In this document: in pieces, positions 55,301-64,000 of the stretch
Layout: each line of letters begins with the position of its first letter
How positions within the stretch are numbered: position 1 is the stretch's first letter
Assembly (NCBI GenBank): GCA_034509425.1
Contig: JAVTVJ010000011.1
Span: 6,052,501-6,116,500, forward strand
Source of the DNA: Eopsaltria australis
Taxonomy: Eukaryota; Chordata; Aves; Passeriformes; Petroicidae
DNA length: 64,000 bases
Reading direction: 5' to 3'
Position numbers and translations under genes: made by a program
Notes under the pieces: generated by a model
Told to the model about the DNA's origin: nothing
The model's input: the letters and a program-made list of their open reading frames with translations, nothing else
Database searches by the model: none

Positions 55301-58300
55301 GTTATCAAGAAATGTCAAGTTTGCTCAGTGATAGCTACATTCAGGTTTCCTCAAGTGTAATGGTGGAAGTAGGCAGATCTTTCTGTGGAAACTTCTGGAG
55401 AAAAAGTGAATCCTTAGCAGGCACAGACTGCTTAAATATCTGTTTTTGTAGTGGACAGTATCAGATCTTCCTGATACTGCAGGCACTAACTGTAAGTTTC
55501 AGACAGGAGTGTGACGTGTACTTTAACCAATGCCTGTGAAGTCGTCTGGAATATCTTCACTCTCTTCTGTGGCTGAGAGTTTAAGCTATTAATCACTCTT
55601 TATTGTGCGTTGTGTTTTATTGGGGATTTTTTGTACATATCTTTTCCACCAAGGTCAATTTTTACTGTTAATGGTACTGTGCCTCTAAAATGAGATGTTG
55701 GAGGTACGAGCTGTATTTTTTCCTGCCTGTGCACCACCAGAATAAATGGACTTTGTAAATTCTTCTTCAAAGTTGTGTTAATGCTGGCACCAGTAAGACC
55801 TTAAAAGGTTTAGCTTTACCTTTCCATATCAGGTGAAGCTCAGTTTCAAAAATTGCAATATTCCTATGACAATTTATGGGAGGAAAATAACACTGAATTA
55901 AACCCAAGACTTGTGTTCTTGGAAGTGCCTAAGTATCTTTTTACTGCTTTGGTTTTTGGGGTTTTTTTGGTTTTGGTTTTTTTTTTCCCCCTCAGTTCTT
56001 CACTAGTCTGCAAAAGTGAAGCTCCTGTAGTTAAAGACTGTATCCCTGTGCAGTGCCCATGGTTTGTCAGCCATGTGCTATTTTTAGCTGGTTGTTTAGG
56101 ATAACCTTCCTGGGGCTGCTGACTCAGTGTCAGTGAGTACCAGGTGGTTAGTGCATCTTCTGACAGAACCTTGCTGTGAGTCTTTTTTTTTTTAATTGTT
56201 TTCCTTTTACAAAAATGTGTTTGTATTAGTGTAACAATTCTGTTCTGAAAATATATATTGTCCTAGGTAAAAATAGTCTATCACAGTCTTTTTAAAACAT
56301 ACCTAATAATTAAAGAAGAGTTGGTTTCTGCAAAGGAGTACAGATAGTTGCTCTGATCCCCACGAAAAAATCCCAAGACCCAGAACCAAAAAAACCAACC
56401 AAATAAAATCTCAACAGATTATATTGGCTCATGACATACTTTTAACCAGCCTCCAAAGTGATGGAGGCAGAGTGATTTGTATGTTGGCTAATTGATTGCA
56501 CAGCCTTTGATGGATGGGATGCAGTTTGGTTGAGCATCAGCTGCAATTGTGATCTGCAGGACCATGGCTGAAATGATTCATGCGCAGCAGCAGGAGCTCC
56601 AGACTGAATTAGAGGCTTGTATTGACTGTGGCGCTGTGCATTATTTAAAGAATTGGTTCTGTGCCATCGAGTGTCTAAAGCAATTAACTGCTTCTCTCTG
56701 CTGAACAATCACTTCCTTTTTTTGTGAGTTCCCACATATCAATAGTGACTTTTAGAATAGTTTCTTTATTTTGGAGGCAAGACAAATAAAAACCAGTCTT
56801 GCTGATGTCTTTTTTTTTTTAATTCTCATTCTTGTGAATTTTTCCCCCTTCATATAAAGTAGTGTTGAGAGTACTTTGGATTTTTGATATTTTTATATTC
56901 TTCTATGAAATAATGGAAGAGATCTGGAAGGGAATGAAATAATATTTATGTTTAATTTGTTTTCCAGCCACCGCTCAGGGTTCAGCAATCTATAAACTGG
57001 GTTGGACTGAATGCAGTGGTATTGCTTTTAGAAAAAAATAAAGGGGCAAGCCAGACCATACTCCTGCTGTTAGCCTGAGGCTTTAGACCTTTCTAATCTT
57101 AAACTGTGTTGTGCTTGATTTCAGCAGTAATGTAAGGAACCAGTTTCTAGCTGGAAAGCTGCTGTCATTCCTCTGATGTGATACCAGGTCCAGCCCAGCC
57201 TGGGCTCCTGCAACACAGTGCTGGTTGGCAGAGCCCCAGGGCAGGGGACAGTAGAAGTGAGAAAAATATCTAGGAGCCAAAATATCTTGGAGCCATGTGG
57301 CCCACATGGTCTTGTCCATGTGTTCCTTCCAGAGATGGTTTGCTGGCACAATGTGGGAATGTCAGAATCTCAATCTATTGGACCTGGCCAGGGCAGCTTG
57401 TTGCAGCTCAGTAATGAAAGCTGCTTTCATCCAGTGACGTTGCTCCCTCATTTCTTCTTAAGTTAATGAGCTTGTAGTTTTTAATTAGACATAAATGGTG
57501 GCTGCCAGATCGTGTTTGGTTTTATCTTTTCATACTGCTGTAGTGCTTCCAAAATAGAAAAGAAAAAAAGGTAATTTACTTCTAAAGTTGGGCAGCAGGG
57601 TGGGCAAAAGTGTACCCAGAACTACTGGTGTGGGTCTAGCCTTGTGTTTTGGTTCTTCTCTGGGAAGGTATTCAGAAGTGCAGGTCAGTAATTCAAGACT
57701 ATGTTTTATGTGGGCAGCACAAGGAGTTTCAAGAGCTGCTGAAAACTGCTTCACTGAAAGATGGTGTTCAGAATGTTCAGAAATCAACAGATCTGCCTCT
57801 ATTCCCTCCTTCTGTTGATTTTTAAGAGATTCTTACACGTTATTTTTCAAGATAACTGGGCTAGCCCTTCCTTCAAGGGAGGAAGACTTGTAAGGCAAGA
57901 CTGCAGGGGTGGCTTTTGGGAAGAGCGAAGAGGTGGGTTGAGGAGTGATGGAAGGAATTTAGAGGTGGTGAACTGAGAAGGTGGTTTTGGAAGAGAGAGT
58001 GAGTCAGTGATGCTGTGTTAGCAAAACTACTGAAAATGACATATGGCATCTGAAGACACACGCTGCTGTAGTCCAGCTGTGTACAGAACAGACATGCAGG
58101 TGCCAGCAAGCAGGGGTTATGGTGTACAACATCCAAGTTTGTCCACAAATCTCCCTACTTCAAGGAGTTCAGTTTTCCAGGGGGACTGAGAATCTTTGGG
58201 GCCATATTTGCAGCAAGTCCCAAGTGAGAGAGGTGGTGGAATTGCAGGGAGAGGCGTAACTGAGAAATGCAGTTTTGTTTTTCAGGCTGGCAGCCTCGGT

Positions 58301-61300
58301 GGTTCCTCCTCTGTGGTGGCATCCTGTCCTATTATGACTCTCAGGAAGATGCCTGGAAGGGTTGTAAGGGAAGCATCCAAATGGCTGTTTGTGAAATTCA
58401 AGGTAACTAAGATACAGTAACACTCAGCTGCGTGAAGTTTGTCCAATAATGTTGCATTCAGAATGAGATTTCAGGTGACAAGAGTGATTTGGCAGCTTGA
58501 TTTCTCTGGTATGTATTTGCAGTAACTTGATGTATATTCCAGTTTTTATACCATAGTATTTTGAAAATGTTGAGAGAACTGCAGGCCTCTAATATCATGG
58601 GTGTTCTATGTGCAGGTGGGTCACTGTTTTTCATGAGCTGTGGTGGAACATCACACAGCTTCAAATGACTCCTCATAAGCACAGAGCTGAAGCTACAAAC
58701 AATAATAAACTGCTTGGTCAGTGCTTCAGTCATATTGCCACATTTTTGAGGTTAATTTATGGGCTGGAAGCTTGAAAGAGGAGGAGGATGCCCTTTCCAT
58801 AAAGACTCTCAGATTATACTGATCACAAAACTGTCTTTCATAGCTGTACACATGTGTGTCCTGTCCATTCCCTAACTCAAAAGAGAAATCATAAAATGGC
58901 AGTGGGGGAAGTTGGGACCATAGATTCCTCCTCTTTCTTTACTGTTTGACCTGCCACTTAACACATCTGTTGGGATGTTAGGTTGGGCTGGGAAGGGCCA
59001 GGGGGCTAGTCTGAAATCTATGTTGCTTTCAGTTCATCCTGCAGATAACACACGAATGGACCTGATTATCCCAGGGGAGCAGTACTTCTATCTGAAGGCA
59101 AGAAATGCAGTTGAAAGGCAAAAGTGGCTGGTTGCACTAGGAACTGCCAAAGCCTGTCTGACTGACAGCAGGACACAGAAGGAAAAAGGCAAGAACACCC
59201 TTTTGCTGGCACATCCTGTTTGCTTTGTATTTCCCCATCCTTTCCCTAGTGCATGTGCACACAATTTCAGTGTCCAGCCTGTGCTTCAGGTCTTTGGTGC
59301 TGCTAAAAGCTAAGCCATGTGGGAACATTACCTAGAAATCTCAAGTATTAATTCTCAGAGCAGGGATTTGAAAACTTTGTTTTTTTCTTAAAATATACTG
59401 TATAAAAACCATCTGGAAACTATGTGCTGATGGTTTCTGTAAGTACAGTGAGTAAATAGGTCCTGGCTAGGCGTCACTGTGATGCAGACTGTACAAGAAT
59501 GTAAGACCCCCACCTTGTACAGCTGTCTAAATATGATGACCCAGCCTCTCACACCAGTGTCTCTTGAGCTTTGAAGTTCCTTAGACCCTTTCCTTTCATG
59601 TTCTAACTGAGCTGTCTTCTGCACGTTGAGAATGCCTCAGCAATTAAGAAGAAGTTTGCACTGGGTTCCAAATCTGGTATTAGTATTCAGACACTTAATT
59701 CTAACTAGGCTATCTTCTGCACTTTGAGAATGTTGGCAATTAAGAAGAGGTTTGCACTGGGTTCCAAATCTATATATTAGTATTCAGAAACTTAAATCTG
59801 ATCATGATCAGGCTATGAAAATTAATTCACTTACCACTTTGCTTTCACCAGCAATCTCACTTTCTCCCTGTGAAAGCCCCTCTTGCTTACAAGTGTGGCA
59901 TTAGTCACAGGTCATTGTGAGGCCTCATGCCTTAACCTTATGTAAGCTCAGCACAATGGCTATACAGAAGATGGGAAAACAGCAAATTATTAATGTCCTG
60001 AGCAAATGTAGGGGGTGGCAAGCACTTTCTTTCCCTGAAGTGAGGATTTGCTTCTCCTCTTAGCCTTATGTGTGTCATCACCAGGCTTTGCATCTACTGG
60101 TTCAAACTGAGTCAGGACTGAGCAGAAGATGCTACTGTAGAGTCCTTCACCAGGTGGGGATCTCATGTGCAGTGCCTAGAAGCTGAACAAAGTTATACCT
60201 GTAAAGTGTTATACAGTGGCATGGGGTGAAAAGCTAATGATGTATTTGCTGAACTAAACCATGTTAGTCTTATTAACAGACAATTTATTTTATAATTCAA
60301 GGACTCTAATATCTAAAACATTACTTCTGAAAAATCTCAGAATGACTGTTAGTCTTATCTGGATTAGTCTTCTGAAATCTGCACTCTGTTTCTCAGTACA
60401 AGAAACATATGGACACACTGGAGTGAGTCCAGCAAAGGGCTGCTAAGATGATTAAAGGAAATATCTACTGAGAGGGGATAAAAAAGATGAAGCCAGAGTC
60501 TTCTCAGTGAATGAACAAGAGAAAATATGCATGAATTTTAATACAAACCATTCAATTGAAACCTTAGCAAAAATATTTATGTTATGAAGATGAGGGAGCT
60601 CTAAAAGGTTGTAAAGAAGAGGTTGTATAGTCTCCATCCTTGGCATTGTTCAAAACCTGACTAGACCTGAGTAATTTGCTCTGACTTGCCTTTGAACAGG
60701 GGGGTAGGACTAGCTGGTCTCCAAATATATATATTATAGATATATTTATATATATATAATATAAATAATATATATATATATTAAATTAATCCCTTTCTGT
60801 TGGACAGAATGCATCTTTTATGTCCAGTATTTCCTTCCTACAACCCTATCTAAACAGTGCTATTGCTTGCACCTTAAACTGCTTTGTGAAAACAAGGAAT
60901 ATTTTAGGGCTGTTGTCCTATTTAAAAGGCCTCCTAAGACCAAATGTTGTGTACTTGCCTTGCATTGGATACAGTAAATTTAACTTTTCTTTTGTTTCAC
61001 TTTTAGAGTTCACAGAAAACACAGAAGCCTTGAAGACTAAAATGTCTGAACTGAGACTGTACTGTAACCTCCTTGTTCAGCAAGTGCATAAAACAAAGGA
61101 AGCCAGCATTTCTGGTGTGTCAGAACCAGAGGTACAGCTCTATTTTTGCTATAGACCACGTCTGTAAAGTCTTGGGCACATGAACTTTTCTGGGTAGTCA
61201 ATTCACTCATGGTTACTTAATGTTGCAACTTCCTTCTGCAGAGAACCTGAGGGAAATAAAATGCTCACGCAACAGTTGTTGTTTAAATGGAGTATTACTG

Positions 61301-63655
61301 TACTGTTGCAAATAACTTGCACTTTGTTGGGCTAGCAAGTTGTGAGATGAGGTCTGATGTCTGTGATCTACACAGTAACACCTCTGTAGGTGATCATGTG
61401 TTTATAGTGGATCAAAAAAAGCAGAAGGTCTTTTATGAAAAGGTAACTTGTGAGAAGTGCACATTTTTCTGCCTCTGAGTCAATATCCTGCTCAGCAAAA
61501 CACATAAACCCTTAAAAGGTCAACAGATGATGCAAACCACAAAAAAAGAGCAAAATTGATAAAAAGAACTGCTTTCAAACCTTGCAAATTTTTCTGACCA
61601 AAGAAGTCTCATTTAAGAGGGTTTTCCTAAAGATGGTGATCTACCCCTTGCTTTGAGACAGAAATGTGTGAAAAGAGATGCACTTACCTTGCTAGAGAAG
61701 CTGGTGTGGAGTTCTGGAATGCCTCCCCCTGGAGAGATGGGTCCTTAGGTGCAGAACAAGCAGGCAAAATATCTGAAGGTTAATCATTTGTATGTCCAAA
61801 CCATCTCTGTAAAGATACTTGATAAACTGTTTAAGGTGAGTTAAAAGACAGTGCAGAAGCATGATGTGGTGTACAAATGACTAAAAGGCAGTGTTAGAAC
61901 TTGCAGCTCACAGGTGTTGACCTGTAATATGGTGTTTATCCTGCTCATATTTCATGCATCTGGAGGAAGACTCTCTTTCCCTGATCTCACTGGCATGTAA
62001 CTGCAAAGATTTATTGCTAGAAGTATTTCAGCATCAGTAACTCACTTTGCAGAGATGGAGAGGCAATGTGATACTTCATCCTGTGTTTTTGTCATTTGCA
62101 CTAATTTTTTGTTCATGGGGTTTTTGAAATTACTATCTGCAGATCATTCTGCATCTATTTAATTTGTTTACTTTTCATGTCTCCTGCCAGTGGTGTTTCA
62201 TGGAATGCCAGTGCTGAATACATCCAGGCTTAGTATTTCATACACTTTTAACACCAATAAGAAAGTAAGAGGCATTAATTTCAAAACACAAGCATACTAA
62301 GCTTCTTATACTGAGAAGCTGACAAGGGTGGTAATACTGCAAGGAGACATAACCACAGTAATATGTGATGCCAGTTCTCTGAGCAGCTGACACATTGAAT
62401 TTTAATTCATGTTAACCAGAAATCACAACTGCAGCAGCTGTGGGCTTTGCAGACCTTAGTTGCTCCGAATTGATCTTCTGTGGTGAGTCCATTTCTTCCG
62501 ATTGATTTCTTCCCACAGAGTGAGATTGATATGGGAGCTCTGTTGAAATCAACCTGTGACACTTTCCTGAAGACTCTTGAAGAATGTATGCAGATTGCAA
62601 ATACTGCCTTCTCTTCTGAGTTACTGCATCAGACCCCACCTGGATCCCCAAATTTAGCAGTTCTCAGAACAAGCAAGGTAATGGCCAGTACCTTCTCTCA
62701 GCCTCAGCAGGAACATGCTAATGGATCCTTTTGTCAAAAGTAGCCTTTGTAGAAGTAGGAAATGCCTTTTTACCTATATCATAGCTACTGATCCTACACT
62801 GGACATACTCTGCTATTTCTTATGGTTTGCAAGTGAGGTAGGGCCATTTTTTTTAATAAGCAGTGACCAGTCTCTTAACCTTTAATGACAGGTGAAAGTT
62901 ATTAAACATTAACTTTCAGGGCCTGAAAGTTACACAGTGGTGTTTCACAGAATGTTCACACTGTGATGTTTCAAAATACCTTAGCTGTACAGCAAGTTTG
63001 CCCATTGTGGGAGCTCACAGCAATGACTACTCTGGCTAAGCTACAGCAGTATTGGATATATGCTAATATGCCAGTGGGAGCTGATGAGTTTAGCTTTCTA
63101 ATGAGAAGGGCACTTCCTTGAATCCTGGATCCATAACTGCATGTGCAAAACTGGAGCATCTCTGGCAAACAGGAAGTTAAGGTCTATGTAGGAAGGTCGA
63201 TGCATGACTGCATCTAAGAAATGAAATTGCTTCACCATACGTGATATCTAGCCTCATGTTTCTTCTGTTTTTTTCAAAATTTTTTCATTAACTAAAGAAA
63301 ACATTGCAAAGGAAACCCACTGCTTTGTTTCTTTTCCATATGCTGTGTGGTGTCTCACTTGACACTTGCTAGTTAGCTCTGAAAGAAATCTTCTGATATT
63401 CTTACTTTTCCTTTTTCTTTTTTTCTTTACAACATTGTAATAGTGTAATAATGTAGTATAATTTTCACATCTGTCTGTATACTGTGTCCAGATCAGAGAA
63501 TTAGCAAGGGTTTTTTTGCTGACTCCAACTTGTGCTTAATAAAATGTGAAATTTGAGAAGCATGATGCAGTCTTCTTGCTTTAAACAATATTCTCCCTCT
63601 TCCATATCTTTCAGGTAAAGCACTCTGTCTTGTCCAGTCACACCTCAACAGAAAG
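49352..63655 (+). CDS. PLEKHA8: PLEKHA8 / FAPP2, 5' part (coding exons 1-6)
   Basis: Join(49352..49391, 58286..58402, 59033..59188, 61007..61131, 62519..62677, 63615..63655) gives residues 1-213 of a protein of about 519 in human. The product starts [20 protein letters not shown] and matches FAPP2. It has an N-terminal PH domain (about 1-93) that binds PtdIns4P and ARF1 at the trans-Golgi, followed by a linker with coiled-coil-like helices. The C-terminal GLTP domain, which carries glucosylceramide, is outside the window. Conserved PH residues visible are Lys7, Trp8 and Arg18 (PtdIns4P pocket) and Glu50 and His54 (ARF1 contact). FAPP1 (PLEKHA3) shares this N-terminal region, but synteny next to FKBP14 and sequence details favour FAPP2. 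Intron 3 appears to use a GC donor. Confidence 0.97.
49392..58285 (+). other. PLEKHA8: PLEKHA8 intron 1
   Basis: 8.9 kb intron. Its first 300 bp continue the CpG island. Beyond that I see poly-A and poly-T runs (near 49801-49817, 51283-51299, 55972-55988) but no recognisable CR1, exon or RNA gene. Open frames such as those at 52.4-52.8 kb have no family signature. Confidence 0.85.
58286..58402 (+). CDS. PLEKHA8: PLEKHA8 exon 2 (residues 14-52)
   Basis: Acceptor TTTTTCAG, then GC completes Gly14. [20 protein letters not shown] and [18 protein letters not shown] form PH strands 2-4 and include Arg18 and Glu50. The donor is CAAG|GTAACT, phase 1. Length is 117 nt. Confidence 0.97.
58403..59032 (+). 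other. PLEKHA8: PLEKHA8 intron 2
   Basis: 630 bp intron (GTAACT...TTTCAG). Nothing further recognised. Confidence 0.92.
59033..59188 (+). CDS. PLEKHA8: PLEKHA8 exon 3 (residues 53-104), GC donor
   Basis: Acceptor GCTTTCAG, then TT completes Val53; [20 protein letters not shown] and [20 protein letters not shown] finish the PH domain including its C-terminal helix. [11 protein letters not shown] follows. The phase-1 end required by exon 4 falls at AAAAAG|GCAAGA, so the intron must begin with GC. No GT donor preserves both the protein and the phase here. Reading through runs about 41 codons into intron sequence before a stop. Confidence 0.93.
59601..59795. repeat. Tandem duplication, 98-bp unit
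   Basis: Copies start at 59601 and 59699. Shared pieces in order are TTCTAACT, TCTTCTGCAC, TTGAGAATG, GCAATTAAGAAGA, GTTTGCACTGGGTTCCAAAT and TTAGTATTCAGA. The copies differ by several substitutions and short indels. Confidence 0.93.
60393..60724 (+). mobile_element. Decayed CR1 LINE 3' fragment
   Basis: Plus-sense order of CR1 pieces is kept but diverged: CAAGAAACATATGGACACAC, TGGAGTGAGTCCAGCAAAGG, GCTGCTAAGATGATTAAAGG, an internal deletion or decayed part, then CTCCATCCTTGGCATTGTTC and AGGACTAGCTGGTCTCCAA. It is older looking than the FKBP14 intron copies. Confidence 0.8.
60724..60788. repeat. TA-rich microsatellite
   Basis: Imperfect TATATA/TATAAT tract directly after the CR1 3' end, the usual position for CR1 terminal-repeat expansion. 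Confidence 0.9.
61007..61131 (+). CDS. PLEKHA8: PLEKHA8 exon 4 (residues 105-146)
   Basis: Acceptor CACTTTTAG, then AG completes Glu105. The exon encodes [20 protein letters not shown] and [20 protein letters not shown], a helical segment after the PH domain, and ends CCAGAG|GTACAG, phase 0. Confidence 0.96.
61132..62518 (+). other. PLEKHA8: PLEKHA8 intron 4
   Basis: 1.4 kb AT-rich intron. Nothing recognised with confidence. Confidence 0.9.
62519..62677 (+). CDS. PLEKHA8: PLEKHA8 exon 5 (residues 147-199)
   Basis: Acceptor TTCCCACAG, then [40 protein letters not shown] and [13 protein letters not shown], with donor AGCAAG|GTAATG. Helical EECMQIA and the proline-directed TPPGSP block are shared with FAPP1 and FAPP2. 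53 whole codons, phase 0 at both ends. Confidence 0.96.
62678..63614 (+). other. PLEKHA8: PLEKHA8 intron 5
   Basis: 0.9 kb intron with a T-rich stretch before the acceptor. Nothing else recognised. Confidence 0.88.
63615..63655 (+). CDS. PLEKHA8: PLEKHA8 exon 6 (residues 200-213, probable)
   Basis: Acceptor TATCTTTCAG, then [13 protein letters not shown] and two bases of Arg before GTATAA. It aligns loosely with the human MKH...SLER segment, keeping the KH and ER pairs. Only 41 nt long, so less certain than the others; the donor context is ordinary. The next exon is beyond the window or at its edge. Confidence 0.75.
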
Positions 63656-64000
63656 GTATAAACAGAAGTCTTCGCTGTCAATCTCTTTCTAATCTGTGTT
63701 TGGTAGTGTCTGTTCTTTCCTTATTGCTACTCTGCTCTTTCTGGGTGCAGGCAGAATTATATCACTCTGAGCTGCCTACTTGGAAGCAGGTGAAACCAAA
63801 GGGATGTGGCTCATCCCACTATGTGTCTCTTCCATATCAGCCCTCTCCCTTTCATTTTTCTCCCAGTCCATTTGGTGTCTTACTGCTCAATCACCAGGCA
63901 ACTCCCTCCCGCTTCAGTGCTCCTTCCTGCATTTTAGGTTCCCCTCCATAAGCTCATAAAAATCATTGATGGTGAGCAGACTGATTCCTGGAATAGGTGG
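63656..64000 (+). other. PLEKHA8: PLEKHA8 intron 6 (partial)
   Basis: Presumed start of the intron after exon 6. A 39-bp stretch bounded by GTGCAG and GTGAAA (63752-63790) could be spliced in frame, but I see no conserved protein in it. Confidence 0.6.

Larger units (their letters stand above)
59189..61006 (+). other. PLEKHA8: PLEKHA8 intron 3 (GC-AG)
   Basis: 1.8 kb intron beginning GCAAGA and ending TTTTAG. It contains a 98-bp tandem duplication, a decayed CR1 and a TA microsatellite. Confidence 0.88.

Overview
The window is ordinary vertebrate nuclear DNA, most likely from a bird. Three intron-rich protein genes are recognisable exon by exon, each with standard splice sites (one exception). 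The repeats are mostly truncated CR1 LINE 3' ends, the typical background of bird and reptile genomes. The gene order SCRN1 - FKBP14 - PLEKHA8, with the first two on the minus strand and the third on the plus strand, matches the order I know from human 7p15-p14. I see no bacterial, plasmid, phage or CRISPR signal and no long intact open reading frame outside the exons.

Layout. Positions 1-30,073 hold the 5' part of SCRN1 (secernin-1, minus strand). Four coding exons encode about residues 1-247 of a roughly 414-residue protein; the remaining 3' exons lie left of position 1. The promoter appears to be a CpG island at about 29.4-30.3 kb with a predicted noncoding first exon. Positions 30.3-41.5 kb are intergenic, with two CR1 fragments, a probable ancient MIR-like SINE and a CA microsatellite. 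Positions 41,493-48,651 hold a complete four-exon FKBP14 (minus strand, 212 residues, signal peptide to HDEL). Positions 48,652-49,351 form a short CpG-rich divergent promoter with five CCAAT boxes, shared by FKBP14 and PLEKHA8. Positions 49,352-64,000 hold the 5' part of PLEKHA8 (FAPP2, plus strand): six coding exons giving the complete PH domain and the following linker. The GLTP domain lies beyond the right edge.

The genes do not form a pathway. FKBP14 is an ER-lumen collagen-folding prolyl isomerase, PLEKHA8 is a trans-Golgi glucosylceramide transfer protein, and SCRN1 is a cytosolic protein of the C69 peptidase-like (Ntn-hydrolase) family. Their proximity is conserved synteny, with one plausible regulatory link: the common FKBP14/PLEKHA8 promoter.

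The points most worth a second look are a predicted GC-AG intron in PLEKHA8, the CCAAT-rich bidirectional promoter, an inverted pair of CR1 copies inside FKBP14 intron 1, a MIR-like SINE fossil, and several local tandem duplications in introns. I did not find a convincing undescribed biological system.
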